A DNA stretch of 64,000 nt from Listeria ivanovii subsp. londoniensis (GCF_000763495.1 NZ_CP009576.1:1312001-1376000), one strand, 5' to 3'. Shown: positions 8,927 to 17,432, counted from the stretch's first letter. Notes: generated by a model from the letters alone, not told the origin. Numbers and translations are program-made.

Positions 8927-10336
8927 ATGGAATCATTAGAACTCGAACAACTGGTGAAAAAAGTTCTCTTAGAAAAATTAGCAGGACAAAACAAAGAAAC
9001 ACCAAAAAAACCAAGCCAAGGTGCGAAAAGTGGCATTTTTGACACAGTGGATGAGGCAGTTCAAGCAGCAGTAATTGCGCAAAATAGCTACAAAGAAAAG
9101 TCGCTAGAAGACCGTAGAAATGTAGTAAAAGCAATTCGCGAAGCACTTTATCCGGAAATCGAAAATATTGCGACACGTGCAGTTGCTGAAACAGGTATGG
9201 GTAACCTAGCCGATAAAATTTTGAAAAATACGTTAGCAATTGAAAAAACACCAGGAGTAGAAGATCTCTATACAGAAGTAGCTACAGGCGATAATGGTAT
9301 GACGCTTTATGAACTTTCTCCTTATGGTGTTATTGGTGCTGTTGCTCCAAGTACGAATCCAACCGAAACATTAATTTGCAACACAATTGGAATGCTTGCA
9401 GCTGGAAATGCAGTTTTTTACAGCCCACATCCAGGTGCAAAAAATATTTCGCTTTGGTTGATTGAAAAACTAAATACGATTGTTCGTGAAAGCTGCGGGA
9501 TTGATAACCTAGTCGTTACAGTAGAAAAACCATCTATTCAAGCAGCACAAGAAATGATGAACCATCCAAAAGTACCGTTACTAGTTATCACTGGAGGTCC
9601 TGGTGTTGTTCTTCAAGCGATGCAATCCGGTAAGAAAGTAATCGGAGCAGGCGCGGGAAATCCACCTTCTATTGTAGACGAAACAGCGAATATCGAAAAA
9701 GCAGCAGCTGATATCGTTGCGGGCGCATCTTTTGATCATAATATTTTATGTATCGCAGAAAAAAGCGTAGTAGCAGTGGATAGCATCACTGATTTTCTAT
9801 TATTTCAAATGGAAAAAAATGGGGCTTTACACGTTACGAATCCAAACGATATTCGCAAGTTGGAAAAAGTGGCAGTTACCGAAAAAGGCGTTACAAACAA
9901 GAAGTTAGTTGGTAAAAGCGCTTCGGAAATTTTAAAAGAAGCAGGGATAGCATGTGATTTCACTCCTCGATTAATTATTGTTGAAACAGATAAATCACAT
10001 CCATTTGCAACGGTAGAACTTTTAATGCCGATTGTTCCAGTGGTACGAGTAGCTGATTTTGATCAAGCACTTGAAGTGGCGCTTGAGTTAGAACAAGGCT
10101 TGCATCATACGGCAACAATGCATTCCCAAAATATCTCTAGACTGAACAAAGCAGCACGAGATATGCAAACATCTATTTTTGTGAAAAATGGACCATCGTT
10201 TGCTGGACTTGGCTTTGGAGGAGAAGGCAGTGCGACTTTCACTATCGCTACCCCAACAGGTGAAGGAACTACTACAGCGCGACACTTTGCTAGACGCCGT
10301 CGTTGTGTTTTAACAGATGGTTTTTCGATTCGTTAA
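8927..10336 (+). CDS. pduP: CoA-acylating propionaldehyde dehydrogenase
   Basis: This enzyme oxidises propionaldehyde to propionyl-CoA with NAD+ inside the Pdu organelle. Its 469 residues have the ALDH fold; the catalytic Cys is residue 275 in FDHNILCIAEK, and the NAD/CoA segments APSTNPTETLICN and GAGAGNPPSIVDE are present. The N-terminus (MESLELEQLVKKVLLEKLAG) is the classic PduP-type encapsulation peptide, separated from the enzyme by a Lys/Pro-rich linker. It begins 6 bases after pduO and is followed by pduQ. Confidence 0.96.
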   Translation: MESLELEQLVKKVLLEKLAGQNKETPKKPSQGAKSGIFDTVDEAVQAAVIAQNSYKEKSLEDRRNVVKAIREALYPEIENIATRAVAETGMGNLADKILKNTLAIEKTPGVEDLYTEVATGDNGMTLYELSPYGVIGAVAPSTNPTETLICNTIGMLAAGNAVFYSPHPGAKNISLWLIEKLNTIVRESCGIDNLVVTVEKPSIQAAQEMMNHPKVPLLVITGGPGVVLQAMQSGKKVIGAGAGNPPSIVDETANIEKAAADIVAGASFDHNILCIAEKSVVAVDSITDFLLFQMEKNGALHVTNPNDIRKLEKVAVTEKGVTNKKLVGKSASEILKEAGIACDFTPRLIIVETDKSHPFATVELLMPIVPVVRVADFDQALEVALELEQGLHHTATMHSQNISRLNKAARDMQTSIFVKNGPSFAGLGFGGEGSATFTIATPTGEGTTTARHFARRRRCVLTDGFSIR

Positions 10337-10352
10337 GAGGAGGCACACGTAA

Positions 10353-11471
10353 ATGAATAGCTTTCAAATCAAGACAAAAGTTGCTTTTGGTACAAATAGT
10401 TTACAAGCATTAACAGAAATTAAAAATAAAAATGTTTGGGTAATTTGTGATCGGTTTTTAGCTGACGGCGAGGGTTTACAAAGCTTGGTTGGTAAGCTAG
10501 ATGCTTCGAACAATGTGCATATTTTTACGGATGTTGTTCCAGATCCACCAATTTCCAAAGTGGCGAGTGGCGTTAGTGAAGCTGGCAAAATTCAGCCACA
10601 AGTAATGATTGCTTTTGGTGGTGGTTCAGCGATTGACACAGCAAAAGGAATTTATTATTTTGCTAAACGATTGGAAAAAATTAATATTGATACATTTATC
10701 GCTGTCCCAACAACTAGTGGAACTGGTTCAGAAGTAACAGCTGCAACCGTTATTACTGACCCAACAACGAAAATCAAATACCCGTTATTCCTTGATGAGT
10801 TGATTCCAGATATGGCAATTCTTGACGCGCAACTTGTTGTCACCGTGCCACCTGTTATCACTGCAAATACAGGAATGGATGTATTAACACATGCAATTGA
10901 AGCCTATGTCTCAAAAGATGCCAATGATTATACAGATGCGCTAGGTGAAAAAAGTGTTCAGTTAACATTGCGCTACTTAACGAGCTGTTATGATGATGGG
11001 CGAAATCTTCATAATCGAGAAAAAATGCATAATGCTTCGACCATGGCTGGAATGGCATTTAACTGTGCTAATCTCGGTTTAAATCATAGCATCGCGCACC
11101 AACTAGGCGCTCAATTTCACGTGCCGCACGGTTTAGCAAATGCGATTTTACTCGATGCCGTAATTCGTTTTAATGCATTTAAAAACCCAGAAACCGAGCA
11201 AAAATATGCAGAAATGGCGCGGATTTGTGGTATTGCTTCTAGATCTGATTCTAATGAAACTGCGGTTAGATTGTTACGCGGGAGGATCACTTTCATGATG
11301 GAACATATGCAAATGCCGCAAACATTAACAGCTGCAGGTGTGGCTAAAGAAAAAGTGCATGCCAAAATGGATGAGATAGCGACGAATGCTCTTAAAGATG
11401 CTTGTTTGCCAACGAGTCCCACAACACCAACACATCAAGAACTAAAAGAAATTTTAGAACAAATAATTTAG
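10353..11471 (+). CDS. pduQ: 1-propanol dehydrogenase PduQ
   Basis: This is an iron-dependent (group III) alcohol dehydrogenase of 372 residues that reduces propionaldehyde to 1-propanol and recycles NADH within the Pdu compartment. Family signatures include [33 protein letters not shown] and metal-binding histidines in NHSIAHQLGAQFHVPHG. An AAGAGGAGGCAC ribosome site precedes the ATG. A paralogue at 16016 shares many segments but lies behind EutV-responsive RNA and is probably the Eut counterpart. Confidence 0.93.
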   Translation: MNSFQIKTKVAFGTNSLQALTEIKNKNVWVICDRFLADGEGLQSLVGKLDASNNVHIFTDVVPDPPISKVASGVSEAGKIQPQVMIAFGGGSAIDTAKGIYYFAKRLEKINIDTFIAVPTTSGTGSEVTAATVITDPTTKIKYPLFLDELIPDMAILDAQLVVTVPPVITANTGMDVLTHAIEAYVSKDANDYTDALGEKSVQLTLRYLTSCYDDGRNLHNREKMHNASTMAGMAFNCANLGLNHSIAHQLGAQFHVPHGLANAILLDAVIRFNAFKNPETEQKYAEMARICGIASRSDSNETAVRLLRGRITFMMEHMQMPQTLTAAGVAKEKVHAKMDEIATNALKDACLPTSPTTPTHQELKEILEQII

Positions 11472-11497
11472 AGATACATTAAAAAGGAGGATAAACT

Positions 11498-12202
11498 ATG
11501 TCAGCATATTTGGCGGAATTTATTGGTACGATGGTTTTGATTATGTTCGGGAACGGGCTTTTAGCAGGACTAAACTTAAATAAATCTTTATCGCAAGGAG
11601 CGAACTGGGTTGTTGTAACATTTGGTTGGGGTTTTGCGGTAATGATTGGGATTTATGTCGCTGGAGCTTATAGTGGTGCTCACTTAAATCCGGCGGTAAC
11701 AATCGCACTGGCAGTAGGTGGAACGTTCCCTTGGACTGATGTTGTTCCTTATATCATCGCACAAGTTGCCGGTGCATTTGTCGGAGCATCGATCGTTATT
11801 TTACATTACTATCCGCACTTCAAAGCAACTCCACAAGAAATTGATACACATGGTATTTTCTCTACTGGACCAGCAATTCGTAATACACCATTCAACTTAA
11901 TTAGTGAAATAATCGCTACTTTTGCTTTTATTTTCGGTCTACTGATGATTGGTGCAAATAGTTTCACAGATGGTTTAAACCCACTGATTCTTGGCTTTTT
12001 AGTAGTAGCAATCGGAATGAGTTTCGGACCAACTACAGGTTATGCAATTAACCCAGCTCGTGATTTCGGACCAAGACTTGCCTATTTCTTACTACCAGTT
12101 CCAAACAAAAGCGGATCTGACTGGCGCTATGCCTGGATTCCAATTGTAGGACCAATTATTGGTGGTATACTTGCCGTTGGACTTTATAACATTTTACTAT
12201 AA
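11498..12202 (+). CDS. pduF: Glycerol/propanediol facilitator (aquaglyceroporin)
   Basis: This is an MIP-family channel of 234 residues with six predicted membrane helices, likely for entry of 1,2-propanediol and/or glycerol. The two pore motifs are visible: SGAHLNPAVTIALAVGG (NPA) and GYAINPARDFGPR (NPAR). The following Asp-Phe-Gly and the glycine-rich GPIIGGILAVGLY segment are typical of GlpF-like proteins. Its place in the pdu operon supports the name pduF; glpF-like is an equally accurate description. An imperfect hairpin lies between it and ackA. Confidence 0.9.
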   Translation: MSAYLAEFIGTMVLIMFGNGLLAGLNLNKSLSQGANWVVVTFGWGFAVMIGIYVAGAYSGAHLNPAVTIALAVGGTFPWTDVVPYIIAQVAGAFVGASIVILHYYPHFKATPQEIDTHGIFSTGPAIRNTPFNLISEIIATFAFIFGLLMIGANSFTDGLNPLILGFLVVAIGMSFGPTTGYAINPARDFGPRLAYFLLPVPNKSGSDWRYAWIPIVGPIIGGILAVGLYNILL

Positions 12203-12213
12203 AAAAATAACTT

Positions 12214-12243
12214 GGAGTAAACGACTAATTCGTTGTTTACTCC
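12214..12243 (+). terminator. Hairpin between pduF and ackA, possible partial terminator
   Basis: GGAGTAAACGA and TCGTTGTTTACTCC form a stem across a short AT-rich loop, followed by only TTTAAAG. The weak U-run suggests attenuation or RNA processing rather than full termination, because the pdu genes downstream lack an obvious promoter. Confidence 0.5.
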
Positions 12244-12270
12244 TTTAAAGATTAGAAAGGACGGATTAAT

Positions 12271-13464
12271 ATGCAAAAAATGATGGCGATAAACGCAGGG
12301 AGTTCTTCACTGAAATTCCAGATTTTCGAAATGCCAGGAGAAGAAGTCTTAGTGAAGGGCTTAATTGAAAGAATTGGATTACCAGGTGCCATATTCAACA
12401 TGTCCTTTCAAAATGAAAAAATTAAAGAAGTTTGTAAAATAAATAATCACGGTGAAGCAGTAGAAACGTTATTAGAACAGCTAAAGGCACATCAAGTAAT
12501 TAATAATCTTTCAGAAATTGCTGGCGTGGGTCATCGTGTGGCACACGGCGGAGAAGATTTTGTGAAGTCATGTGTGGTAACAGATGAAGTAGTACAAGGA
12601 ATTGAAGCTGTAACAAGTCTTGCTCCGTTACACAATCCAGCTAACATTATTGGGATTAAAACCTTCCGTGAATTACTGCCAGAAGCTATTTCCGTGGCAG
12701 TTTTTGATACCGCTTTTCATCAAACCATTCCTGAAGAAAATTTCTTATATGCACTTCCTTATGAACTTTATGAAAAACATCATATTCGAAAATACGGTTT
12801 TCACGGAACAAGTCACCAGTATGTGGCTGGAAAGGCCGCAGAAGTTCTTGGAAAACCTTTAGAAAAATTAAAAATCATTTCTTGTCATTTAGGTAATGGG
12901 GCTAGTGTCTGTGCAATTGAAGACGGAAAATCAGTGAACACATCAATGGGCTTCACGCCAAATGCAGGCTTGATGATGGGAACACGTTCTGGTACAATTG
13001 ACGCGACCATTATCCCGTATTTAGTGGACGAACTAGGCTACAGCTTGGATGAAGTTGTTCAGATGATGTCTAGTGAATCTGGTGTTCTTGGCGTGTCCGG
13101 AATTTCTAGTGACTTTAGAGATATTGAAGTCGCTGCAGAGGAAGGAAATACACGCGCACAATTAACTTTAAGAATGTTTACTGGCCAAATTTGTAATTAC
13201 ATTGGCGCTTACGCTTCGGCGATGAATGGCTGTGATGCGTTATTATTTACGGCAGGTGTTGGAGAAAATTCGCCACTAATTCGTAAAATGGTGACAGAAC
13301 AGTTAAGCTATCTTGGGGTAACATGTGATGTGACAAAAAATAATGCGGGTGATATGATAATTAGCGAAAATGATCAAGCGGTAAAAGTTTGCATTATTCC
13401 TACGAACGAGGAACTAATGATTGCTCGAGATGTAGAAAAATACGCAAAACAACCGACAAGATAG
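12271..13464 (+). CDS. ackA: Acetate/propionate kinase
   Basis: This kinase converts propionyl-phosphate (or acetyl-phosphate) plus ADP to the acid and ATP, the energy-yielding end of the Pdu pathway. The 397-residue protein has the AckA signatures [43 protein letters not shown] and [10 protein letters not shown]. In this position it fills the role of pduW, although its sequence is a normal AckA. Listeria usually has a second ackA elsewhere, so this is probably the pathway-dedicated copy. An AGAAAGGACGG ribosome site precedes the ATG. Confidence 0.94.
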   Translation: MQKMMAINAGSSSLKFQIFEMPGEEVLVKGLIERIGLPGAIFNMSFQNEKIKEVCKINNHGEAVETLLEQLKAHQVINNLSEIAGVGHRVAHGGEDFVKSCVVTDEVVQGIEAVTSLAPLHNPANIIGIKTFRELLPEAISVAVFDTAFHQTIPEENFLYALPYELYEKHHIRKYGFHGTSHQYVAGKAAEVLGKPLEKLKIISCHLGNGASVCAIEDGKSVNTSMGFTPNAGLMMGTRSGTIDATIIPYLVDELGYSLDEVVQMMSSESGVLGVSGISSDFRDIEVAAEEGNTRAQLTLRMFTGQICNYIGAYASAMNGCDALLFTAGVGENSPLIRKMVTEQLSYLGVTCDVTKNNAGDMIISENDQAVKVCIIPTNEELMIARDVEKYAKQPTR

Positions 13465-13476
13465 GAGCGGTTTTGG

Positions 13477-14562
13477 GTGAAAATAACGACGGCTGCGCAC
13501 GGCGGCAACTACGGCGAACTTGCGAAAAAGCAAGGACTGACGAAAGAAATGGTGCTTGATTTTAGCGCAAATATTAATCCGCTGGGAGTTCCAGCTAGTT
13601 TAAAAACGAAGATAACAGAAAATCTGGACAAACTTGTGGAGTATCCTGAGCCGGATTATTTGGCCCTACGTGCGCGTATTGCGTCGTTTCATCAGCTTGA
13701 AATCAGCAATGTAATTCCTGGAAACGGAGCGACAGAACTGATTTTCGGAATTGCGAAAGTAACGAAGGCGCAAAAAGTTCTTTTACTTGCGCCTACTTTT
13801 GCGGAATATGAACGTGCTTTTTGTGATGCCGATATAATTTACGCAGAACTCACAAAAGAAAATAACTTTGCCGCTTTTGAAAAAGTGTTAGAAACGATTA
13901 AACACGAACCAGAATTAGCTGCGGTCTGTTTATGCAATCCGAATAATCCTACTGGGCAATTAATTAGCCAACAAGAGATGCGGGAAATTGCCGATTTATG
14001 TGAAAAAAGAAACATCTATTTAATTATTGACGAAGCTTTTATGGACTTTTTAGAAGCAAGCGAAGAAATTTCAATGATAAATTATTTGGCTGATTACAAG
14101 CAGCTTGTAATCATTCGCGCTTTTACGAAGTTTTTTGCTATCCCTGGTTTACGACTTGGCTATTTACTTACAAAGAATCATTTTATTGCGGAACACTTAC
14201 TACAAATTCGCGAACCGTGGTCAATTAATGCTTTTGCTGATATTGCTGGCCAATGCTTATTTGACGATGAATCATACATCCAACAAACGTATCGCTGGCT
14301 TTCTCGGGAACGTGCTTTTTTGTATCAAGGCCTACAGCAGTTTCCGGAACTTACTGTTTATGAGCCAAGCGTGAATTATATTTTTTTCCATTTAGAAGAA
14401 AAATTAGATTTACGAAAAGCCTTATTACAGCAAAAAATCTTCATTCGCAGTTGCGCTAATTATCAAGGGCTTTCTGAGAGTTACTACCGTGTCGCTGTCA
14501 AAAGTCGCGCGGATAATGAACAACTTTTAAAGGCACTTGAGGTGATTTTTAGTGGAAATTAA
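13477..14562 (+). CDS. cobD: L-threonine-O-3-phosphate decarboxylase
   Basis: This PLP enzyme makes (R)-1-aminopropan-2-ol O-phosphate, the linker of the cobalamin nucleotide loop. The 361-residue protein is a fold-type I aminotransferase-like enzyme with the CobD opening AAHGGNYGELAKKQG, the NPNNPTGQL motif and the PLP lysine at residue 218 in RAFTKFFAIPGLRLGY. The start is GTG at 13477 with GGAGCGG upstream. It overlaps pduX by 11 bases, so the two steps (threonine kinase, then decarboxylase) are coupled in one operon. It is distinct from the HisC family by its start motif and neighbours. Confidence 0.92.
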   Translation: MKITTAAHGGNYGELAKKQGLTKEMVLDFSANINPLGVPASLKTKITENLDKLVEYPEPDYLALRARIASFHQLEISNVIPGNGATELIFGIAKVTKAQKVLLLAPTFAEYERAFCDADIIYAELTKENNFAAFEKVLETIKHEPELAAVCLCNPNNPTGQLISQQEMREIADLCEKRNIYLIIDEAFMDFLEASEEISMINYLADYKQLVIIRAFTKFFAIPGLRLGYLLTKNHFIAEHLLQIREPWSINAFADIAGQCLFDDESYIQQTYRWLSRERAFLYQGLQQFPELTVYEPSVNYIFFHLEEKLDLRKALLQQKIFIRSCANYQGLSESYYRVAVKSRADNEQLLKALEVIFSGN

Positions 14563-15427
14563 AGCGAAATGTCCGGCTTCTTGTGGGGAGCTTTTGCAAG
14601 GATGGATAGAGGGGAGCGAAAAATTGATTTCGTATCCAATTAACTGGTTTTCTGAAGTTACTCTGTCTGATAAACTAATCGCAAACAAAACTGGTAACAC
14701 GAAAGCCTGGCTCGCTTTTCAACAAACTTGCGAGTACTTTGGTGTGCCAGAAAACGAACGTCCACCCGTGTCGCTCCAAGTTAAATCAACTATTCCAGTA
14801 GCGAAAGGGATGGCTAGTTCTACCGCTGATATTGCAGCAACAATAGGTGCCACAGCAAGTTGGTTACAACAAACAATAACAGAAACGGAAATTGCCAAGC
14901 TTTGTTTGCAACTAGAACCAACTGATAGCACTATTTTTCAAACATTAACGCTTTTTGACCATCTAAAAGGGGCGACGATTCGCTCAACAGAATGGCTACC
15001 AAAACTAGGGGTAGTTGTTTTAGAACCACTTACTATTCTAGAAACAGCGCTATTTAGACAAGAAAGTCACCAAAACCAACTTTTGCAAAATGAAGCGAAT
15101 TTAGCTCGGGGATTTGCGCTTTTTGAACAAGCAATCCGCCAACAAAAGGTAGATTTACTCGGAGCTTCTGCAACGATTAGCGCCGAAAGTAATCAAGCCA
15201 TTTTACCGAAACCTTTTTTTAAAGAAATGTTAGAAGTGATTGAAAAGTTGGATTTGCCGGGTTTAAATGTGTCGCATAGTGGGACCGTTGTTGGTTTATT
15301 ATATGAGCAACAAAAAACCGATCCGCTAGAAATATTATTTGAGTTAGAACGGCGCTATGTCACGACTTTTTACAGTAGATATTATTTCCGGGAATGGACA
15401 ACTGGTGGAGTTCAAATTATTTCATAA
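14552..15427 (+). CDS. pduX: L-threonine kinase PduX
   Basis: This GHMP-family kinase phosphorylates L-threonine to O-phospho-L-threonine, the substrate of CobD, for cobalamin assembly. The 291 residues start with the typical KAKCPASCGELLQGWIEGSE and carry the ATP-binding PVAKGMASSTADIAATIGA. The C-terminal SHSGTVVGLLYE is the third GHMP motif. The start is GTG at 14552 inside the end of cobD. It is the last gene of the pdu operon; no clear terminator lies between its stop and the Rli55-type promoter at 15440, which overlaps the region just after the stop codon. Confidence 0.92.
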   Translation: MEIKAKCPASCGELLQGWIEGSEKLISYPINWFSEVTLSDKLIANKTGNTKAWLAFQQTCEYFGVPENERPPVSLQVKSTIPVAKGMASSTADIAATIGATASWLQQTITETEIAKLCLQLEPTDSTIFQTLTLFDHLKGATIRSTEWLPKLGVVVLEPLTILETALFRQESHQNQLLQNEANLARGFALFEQAIRQQKVDLLGASATISAESNQAILPKPFFKEMLEVIEKLDLPGLNVSHSGTVVGLLYEQQKTDPLEILFELERRYVTTFYSRYYFREWTTGGVQIIS

Positions 15428-15439
15428 GCCAAATTTGTC

Positions 15440-15467
15440 TTGCACCGCGCCGGATTTATGCTATAAT
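15440..15467 (+). promoter_or_regulatory. Promoter of the Rli55-type B12 RNA
   Basis: A -35 box TTGCAC (15440-15445) and a -10 box TATAAT (15462-15467) are separated by 16 bases, placing the start of transcription near 15474, just before the riboswitch. This is direct sequence evidence, with no activator site needed. Confidence 0.75.
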
Positions 15468-15487
15468 AACGTTGATAAACGAATTCG

Positions 15488-15592
15488 CTCATACAAACAA
15501 ATAGATACTGGAAGTCTGGTGAAAATCCAGCACGGTCCCGCCACTGTAAGGAGTTAGACACTCTAAGTCAGGTCTTTTATCTGCTTGTTTTA
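15488..15592 (+). promoter_or_regulatory. Adenosylcobalamin riboswitch (Rli55 type)
   Basis: Conserved cobalamin riboswitch elements are visible: GGTGAAAATCC after CTGGAAGTCT, the GCCACTGTAAGGAG block, and the 3' AAGTCAGGTC B12-box region. It lies just downstream of a promoter and just upstream of a hairpin with a T-run, so ligand binding probably promotes early termination. It controls the non-coding RNA rather than directly a B12 gene. Confidence 0.93.
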
Positions 15593-15635
15593 ACTGGTTG
15601 TACTGCTTCGAGGCAAAGCAAGTACAATTCTTGGT

Positions 15636-15666
15636 TCCAGTGTAGTTGTCTCACTGGGGCTTTTTT
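15636..15666 (+). terminator. Riboswitch-controlled terminator
   Basis: CCAGTG (15637-15642) and CACTGG (15652-15657) pair across TAGTTGTCT, followed by GGC and six T residues. A transcript from ~15474 ending here would be about 190 bases, fitting the short B12-bound form of Rli55. Confidence 0.8.
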
Positions 15667-15749
15667 ATTTGTTTTTAAAACAAATAAGCCCACTGTAAAG
15701 GTTTTGGTGCCGAGAAGTGACCGAATTAATCGTTTATCAAGCACCATAC

Positions 15750-15763
15750 GCACAAAGATGTGC
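15750..15763 (+). promoter_or_regulatory. Extra ANTAR-like hexaloop hairpin inside the B12 RNA
   Basis: GCAC and GTGC flank the six-base loop AAAGAT, which has the A at position 1 and G at position 4 that EutV-type ANTAR proteins need. A second hairpin follows at 15765-15782 (CCGCTA/TAGTGG), but its loop AAGTTA lacks G4, so this pair is imperfect. It may be a secondary EutV contact or chance. Confidence 0.45.
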
Positions 15764-15909
15764 ACCGCTAAAGTTATAGTGGGCAATGGTCTTTTCAATG
15801 CTGAAAAGAGGGATACAAGGAACGTATCTACATTGCCTATTAACAAAAAAAGATTTGACATTTCCACTCGTTTGGTTTTTAATAAAGTGGACAAATAAAA
15901 TATTTTACG

Positions 15910-15944
15910 GTACAAAGGCGTACTGTTTACTTAGCAAAGAAGCT
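15910..15944 (+). promoter_or_regulatory. EutV (ANTAR) binding hairpin pair before eutG
   Basis: The first hairpin is GTAC-AAAGGC-GTAC (15910-15923) and the second is AGC-AAAGAA-GCT (15933-15944). Both six-base loops have A1 and G4, the signature recognised by EutV. The 3' side of the second hairpin is also the 5' arm of the terminator at 15939-15988, so EutV binding should block termination. It is also the likely decoy element of the long Rli55 RNA. Confidence 0.85.
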
Positions 15945-15988
15945 TTGAGTTGGAAGAGGAGAACCCTCTACTCAAAGCTTCTTTTTTT
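15939..15988 (+). terminator. ANTAR-regulated terminator before eutG
   Basis: GAAGCTTTGAGT (15939-15950) pairs perfectly with ACTCAAAGCTTC (15970-15981), with an inner AGAGG/CCTCT stem and seven T residues after it. The 5' arm overlaps the second ANTAR hairpin, which gives mutually exclusive structures. Confidence 0.9.
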
Positions 15989-16015
15989 AGTTTTAAAAAA
16001 TTAGGAGGTAATCTC

Positions 16016-17155
16016 ATGCAAAAAGTTAGTTTTAAAACAGATCTTTATATTGGCCAAGGAGCAACAGATCGTTTACTAGATTTTAAGGACAAGCAAATTT
16101 TTATCGTCACAGATCCATTTATGGTTAGTTCTGGCATGATTAACGCGATTACAGAAAAAATTGACAAATCGAATACATACACGATTTTTAGTGAAATTAT
16201 TCCTGACCCACCGATTGAAAACGTCGTTGCTGGAATCGAAGTTTTAAACCAGTGTGATGCGAATTTAATGATTGCGATTGGTGGCGGATCAGCTATTGAT
16301 GCGGCGAAAGCAATGAAATTTTTCGGACAAAAACTTGGTACGGTGCGTGCGATGCCATTTATCGTAATTCCAACAACAAGTGGAACTGGTTCAGAAGTAA
16401 CTAGTTTTTCCGTAATTACCAACAAAGAAAAAGCCATTAAATATCCACTTATTACTGATGCTATTTTGCCAGATGAAGCGATTTTAGATGCGGATTTAGT
16501 GAAATCGGTACCACCAGCAATCACAGCAGACACTGGGATGGATGTACTAACGCATGCTTTAGAAGCTTATGTTTCAACTAAAGCCAATGACTACTCTGAT
16601 GCAATGGCCGAAAAAGTAATTCAGTTGGTTTTCACTTATTTAGAACGTGCCTATAAAGATGGAAATGATTTAGAAGCTCGCGAAAAAATGCATAATGCTT
16701 CTTGTCTTGCTGGGATGGCCTTTAATATTACATCACTTGGGTTAAACCATGGTATCGCACATACGGCAGGAGCTAAATTCAAAATCCCGCACGGTCGGAT
16801 GAACACATTACTTTTACCTCATGTTATTAGCTATAATGCTGGACTTACAAGTGATTTTGGTAACAATCCAGATAACCGTGCAGCAGAACGTTACACAGCG
16901 ATTGCGAAGTTACTTAAAATGCCAGCATCAAACACAAGACTTGGCGTGCGCAGTCTAATAAATGCAATTAAACAACTCCAAAAGAAACTTAATATGCCAA
17001 CGACTTTGACTGAATGTGGTATTAGCCGAGCAGACCTAAATGAAAATATTACACAAATTGCAGAAGGTGCGCTAAACGATGGATGTACTGCAACGAACCC
17101 AAGAACACCTACAGAAACAGATGTAAGTGCCATTTTGGAAAAAATGCTCGCTTAA
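16016..17155 (+). CDS. eutG: Iron-dependent alcohol dehydrogenase, probable EutG
   Basis: This 379-residue group III alcohol dehydrogenase carries [33 protein letters not shown] and the metal-binding NHGIAHTAGAKFKIPHG. It probably reduces acetaldehyde to ethanol to recycle NADH in the ethanolamine pathway. It is often labelled pduQ by similarity, but it sits behind a EutV-type antitermination leader, as eutG does in Enterococcus, so eutG is the better inference. The open frame reaches back to 15950 through the terminator; the real start is ATG 16016 behind TTAGGAGGTAATC. Confidence 0.85.
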   Translation: MQKVSFKTDLYIGQGATDRLLDFKDKQIFIVTDPFMVSSGMINAITEKIDKSNTYTIFSEIIPDPPIENVVAGIEVLNQCDANLMIAIGGGSAIDAAKAMKFFGQKLGTVRAMPFIVIPTTSGTGSEVTSFSVITNKEKAIKYPLITDAILPDEAILDADLVKSVPPAITADTGMDVLTHALEAYVSTKANDYSDAMAEKVIQLVFTYLERAYKDGNDLEAREKMHNASCLAGMAFNITSLGLNHGIAHTAGAKFKIPHGRMNTLLLPHVISYNAGLTSDFGNNPDNRAAERYTAIAKLLKMPASNTRLGVRSLINAIKQLQKKLNMPTTLTECGISRADLNENITQIAEGALNDGCTATNPRTPTETDVSAILEKMLA

Positions 17156-17191
17156 ATTTAAGTTAATTATGGTTGTGAAATAAATAACCTA

Positions 17192-17220
17192 TTGACATCG
17201 TTTTCATGCTACCTTATAAT
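17192..17220 (+). promoter_or_regulatory. Promoter of eutVW
   Basis: A consensus -35 TTGACA (17192-17197) and -10 TATAAT (17215-17220) are separated by 17 bases. Transcription should start near 17227, immediately before the first ANTAR hairpin, so constitutive initiation is followed by control at the leader terminator. Confidence 0.85.
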
Positions 17221-17228
17221 AGAACCGA

Positions 17229-17273
17229 GCACAAAGACGTGTGGATAATAAATATAGCAGAGCAACGGGGCTC
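17229..17273 (+). promoter_or_regulatory. EutV (ANTAR) binding hairpin pair before eutV
   Basis: The first hairpin is GCAC-AAAGAC-GTGT (17229-17242) and the second GAGC-AACGGG-GCTC (17260-17273). Both loops have A1 and G4. The second abuts and competes with the terminator that follows, so EutV should autoregulate its own synthesis. Confidence 0.83.
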
Positions 17274-17316
17274 CCTCAAAAATATTACACAATATTTTTA
17301 AGGGGCTCTTTCTATT
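17267..17316 (+). terminator. ANTAR-regulated terminator before eutV
   Basis: AAAAATATT (17278-17286) pairs with AATATTTTT (17291-17299), extended by CCCT with AGGGG (one mismatch between), and followed by CTCTTTCTATTTT. The 5' arm is shared with the second ANTAR hairpin. Confidence 0.8.
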
Positions 17317-17432
17317 TTCTTGGAGATTTTTTCTCTAGCTCTTTGACTCTTTCGCTCAAGTAAATGCTTCTAAATAGTGGTACGTATTTATGTACATATC
17401 AACTAATAGCAGAAGAAGAGGACGTGACAGGA

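Larger units (their letters stand above)
15474..15988 (+). ncRNA. rli55: Rli55-type B12-controlled regulatory RNA / eutG leader
   Basis: This region of more than 500 bases has no convincing protein frame and holds, in order, an AdoCbl riboswitch, a riboswitch terminator (15636-15666), a middle domain with several hairpins, an ANTAR-type hairpin pair (15910-15944) and a final terminator (15939-15988). In Listeria, Rli55 is known to work as a decoy: without B12 the long RNA is made and its ANTAR element titrates the antiterminator EutV, while with B12 the RNA ends early and EutV is free to activate eut genes. The order of elements here matches that model. The ends given are inferred from promoter and terminator positions. 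Confidence 0.85.

Noticed and set aside
15577-15915. Reverse-strand 112-residue frame and two forward frames across the B12 RNA
   Set aside because: They lie over riboswitch and terminator structures, lack ribosome sites and have no recognisable protein pattern.
17364-17432. Upstream extension of EutV
   Set aside because: It adds residues not typical of receivers; AGGAC and ATG/GTG at 17424-17433 fit better.
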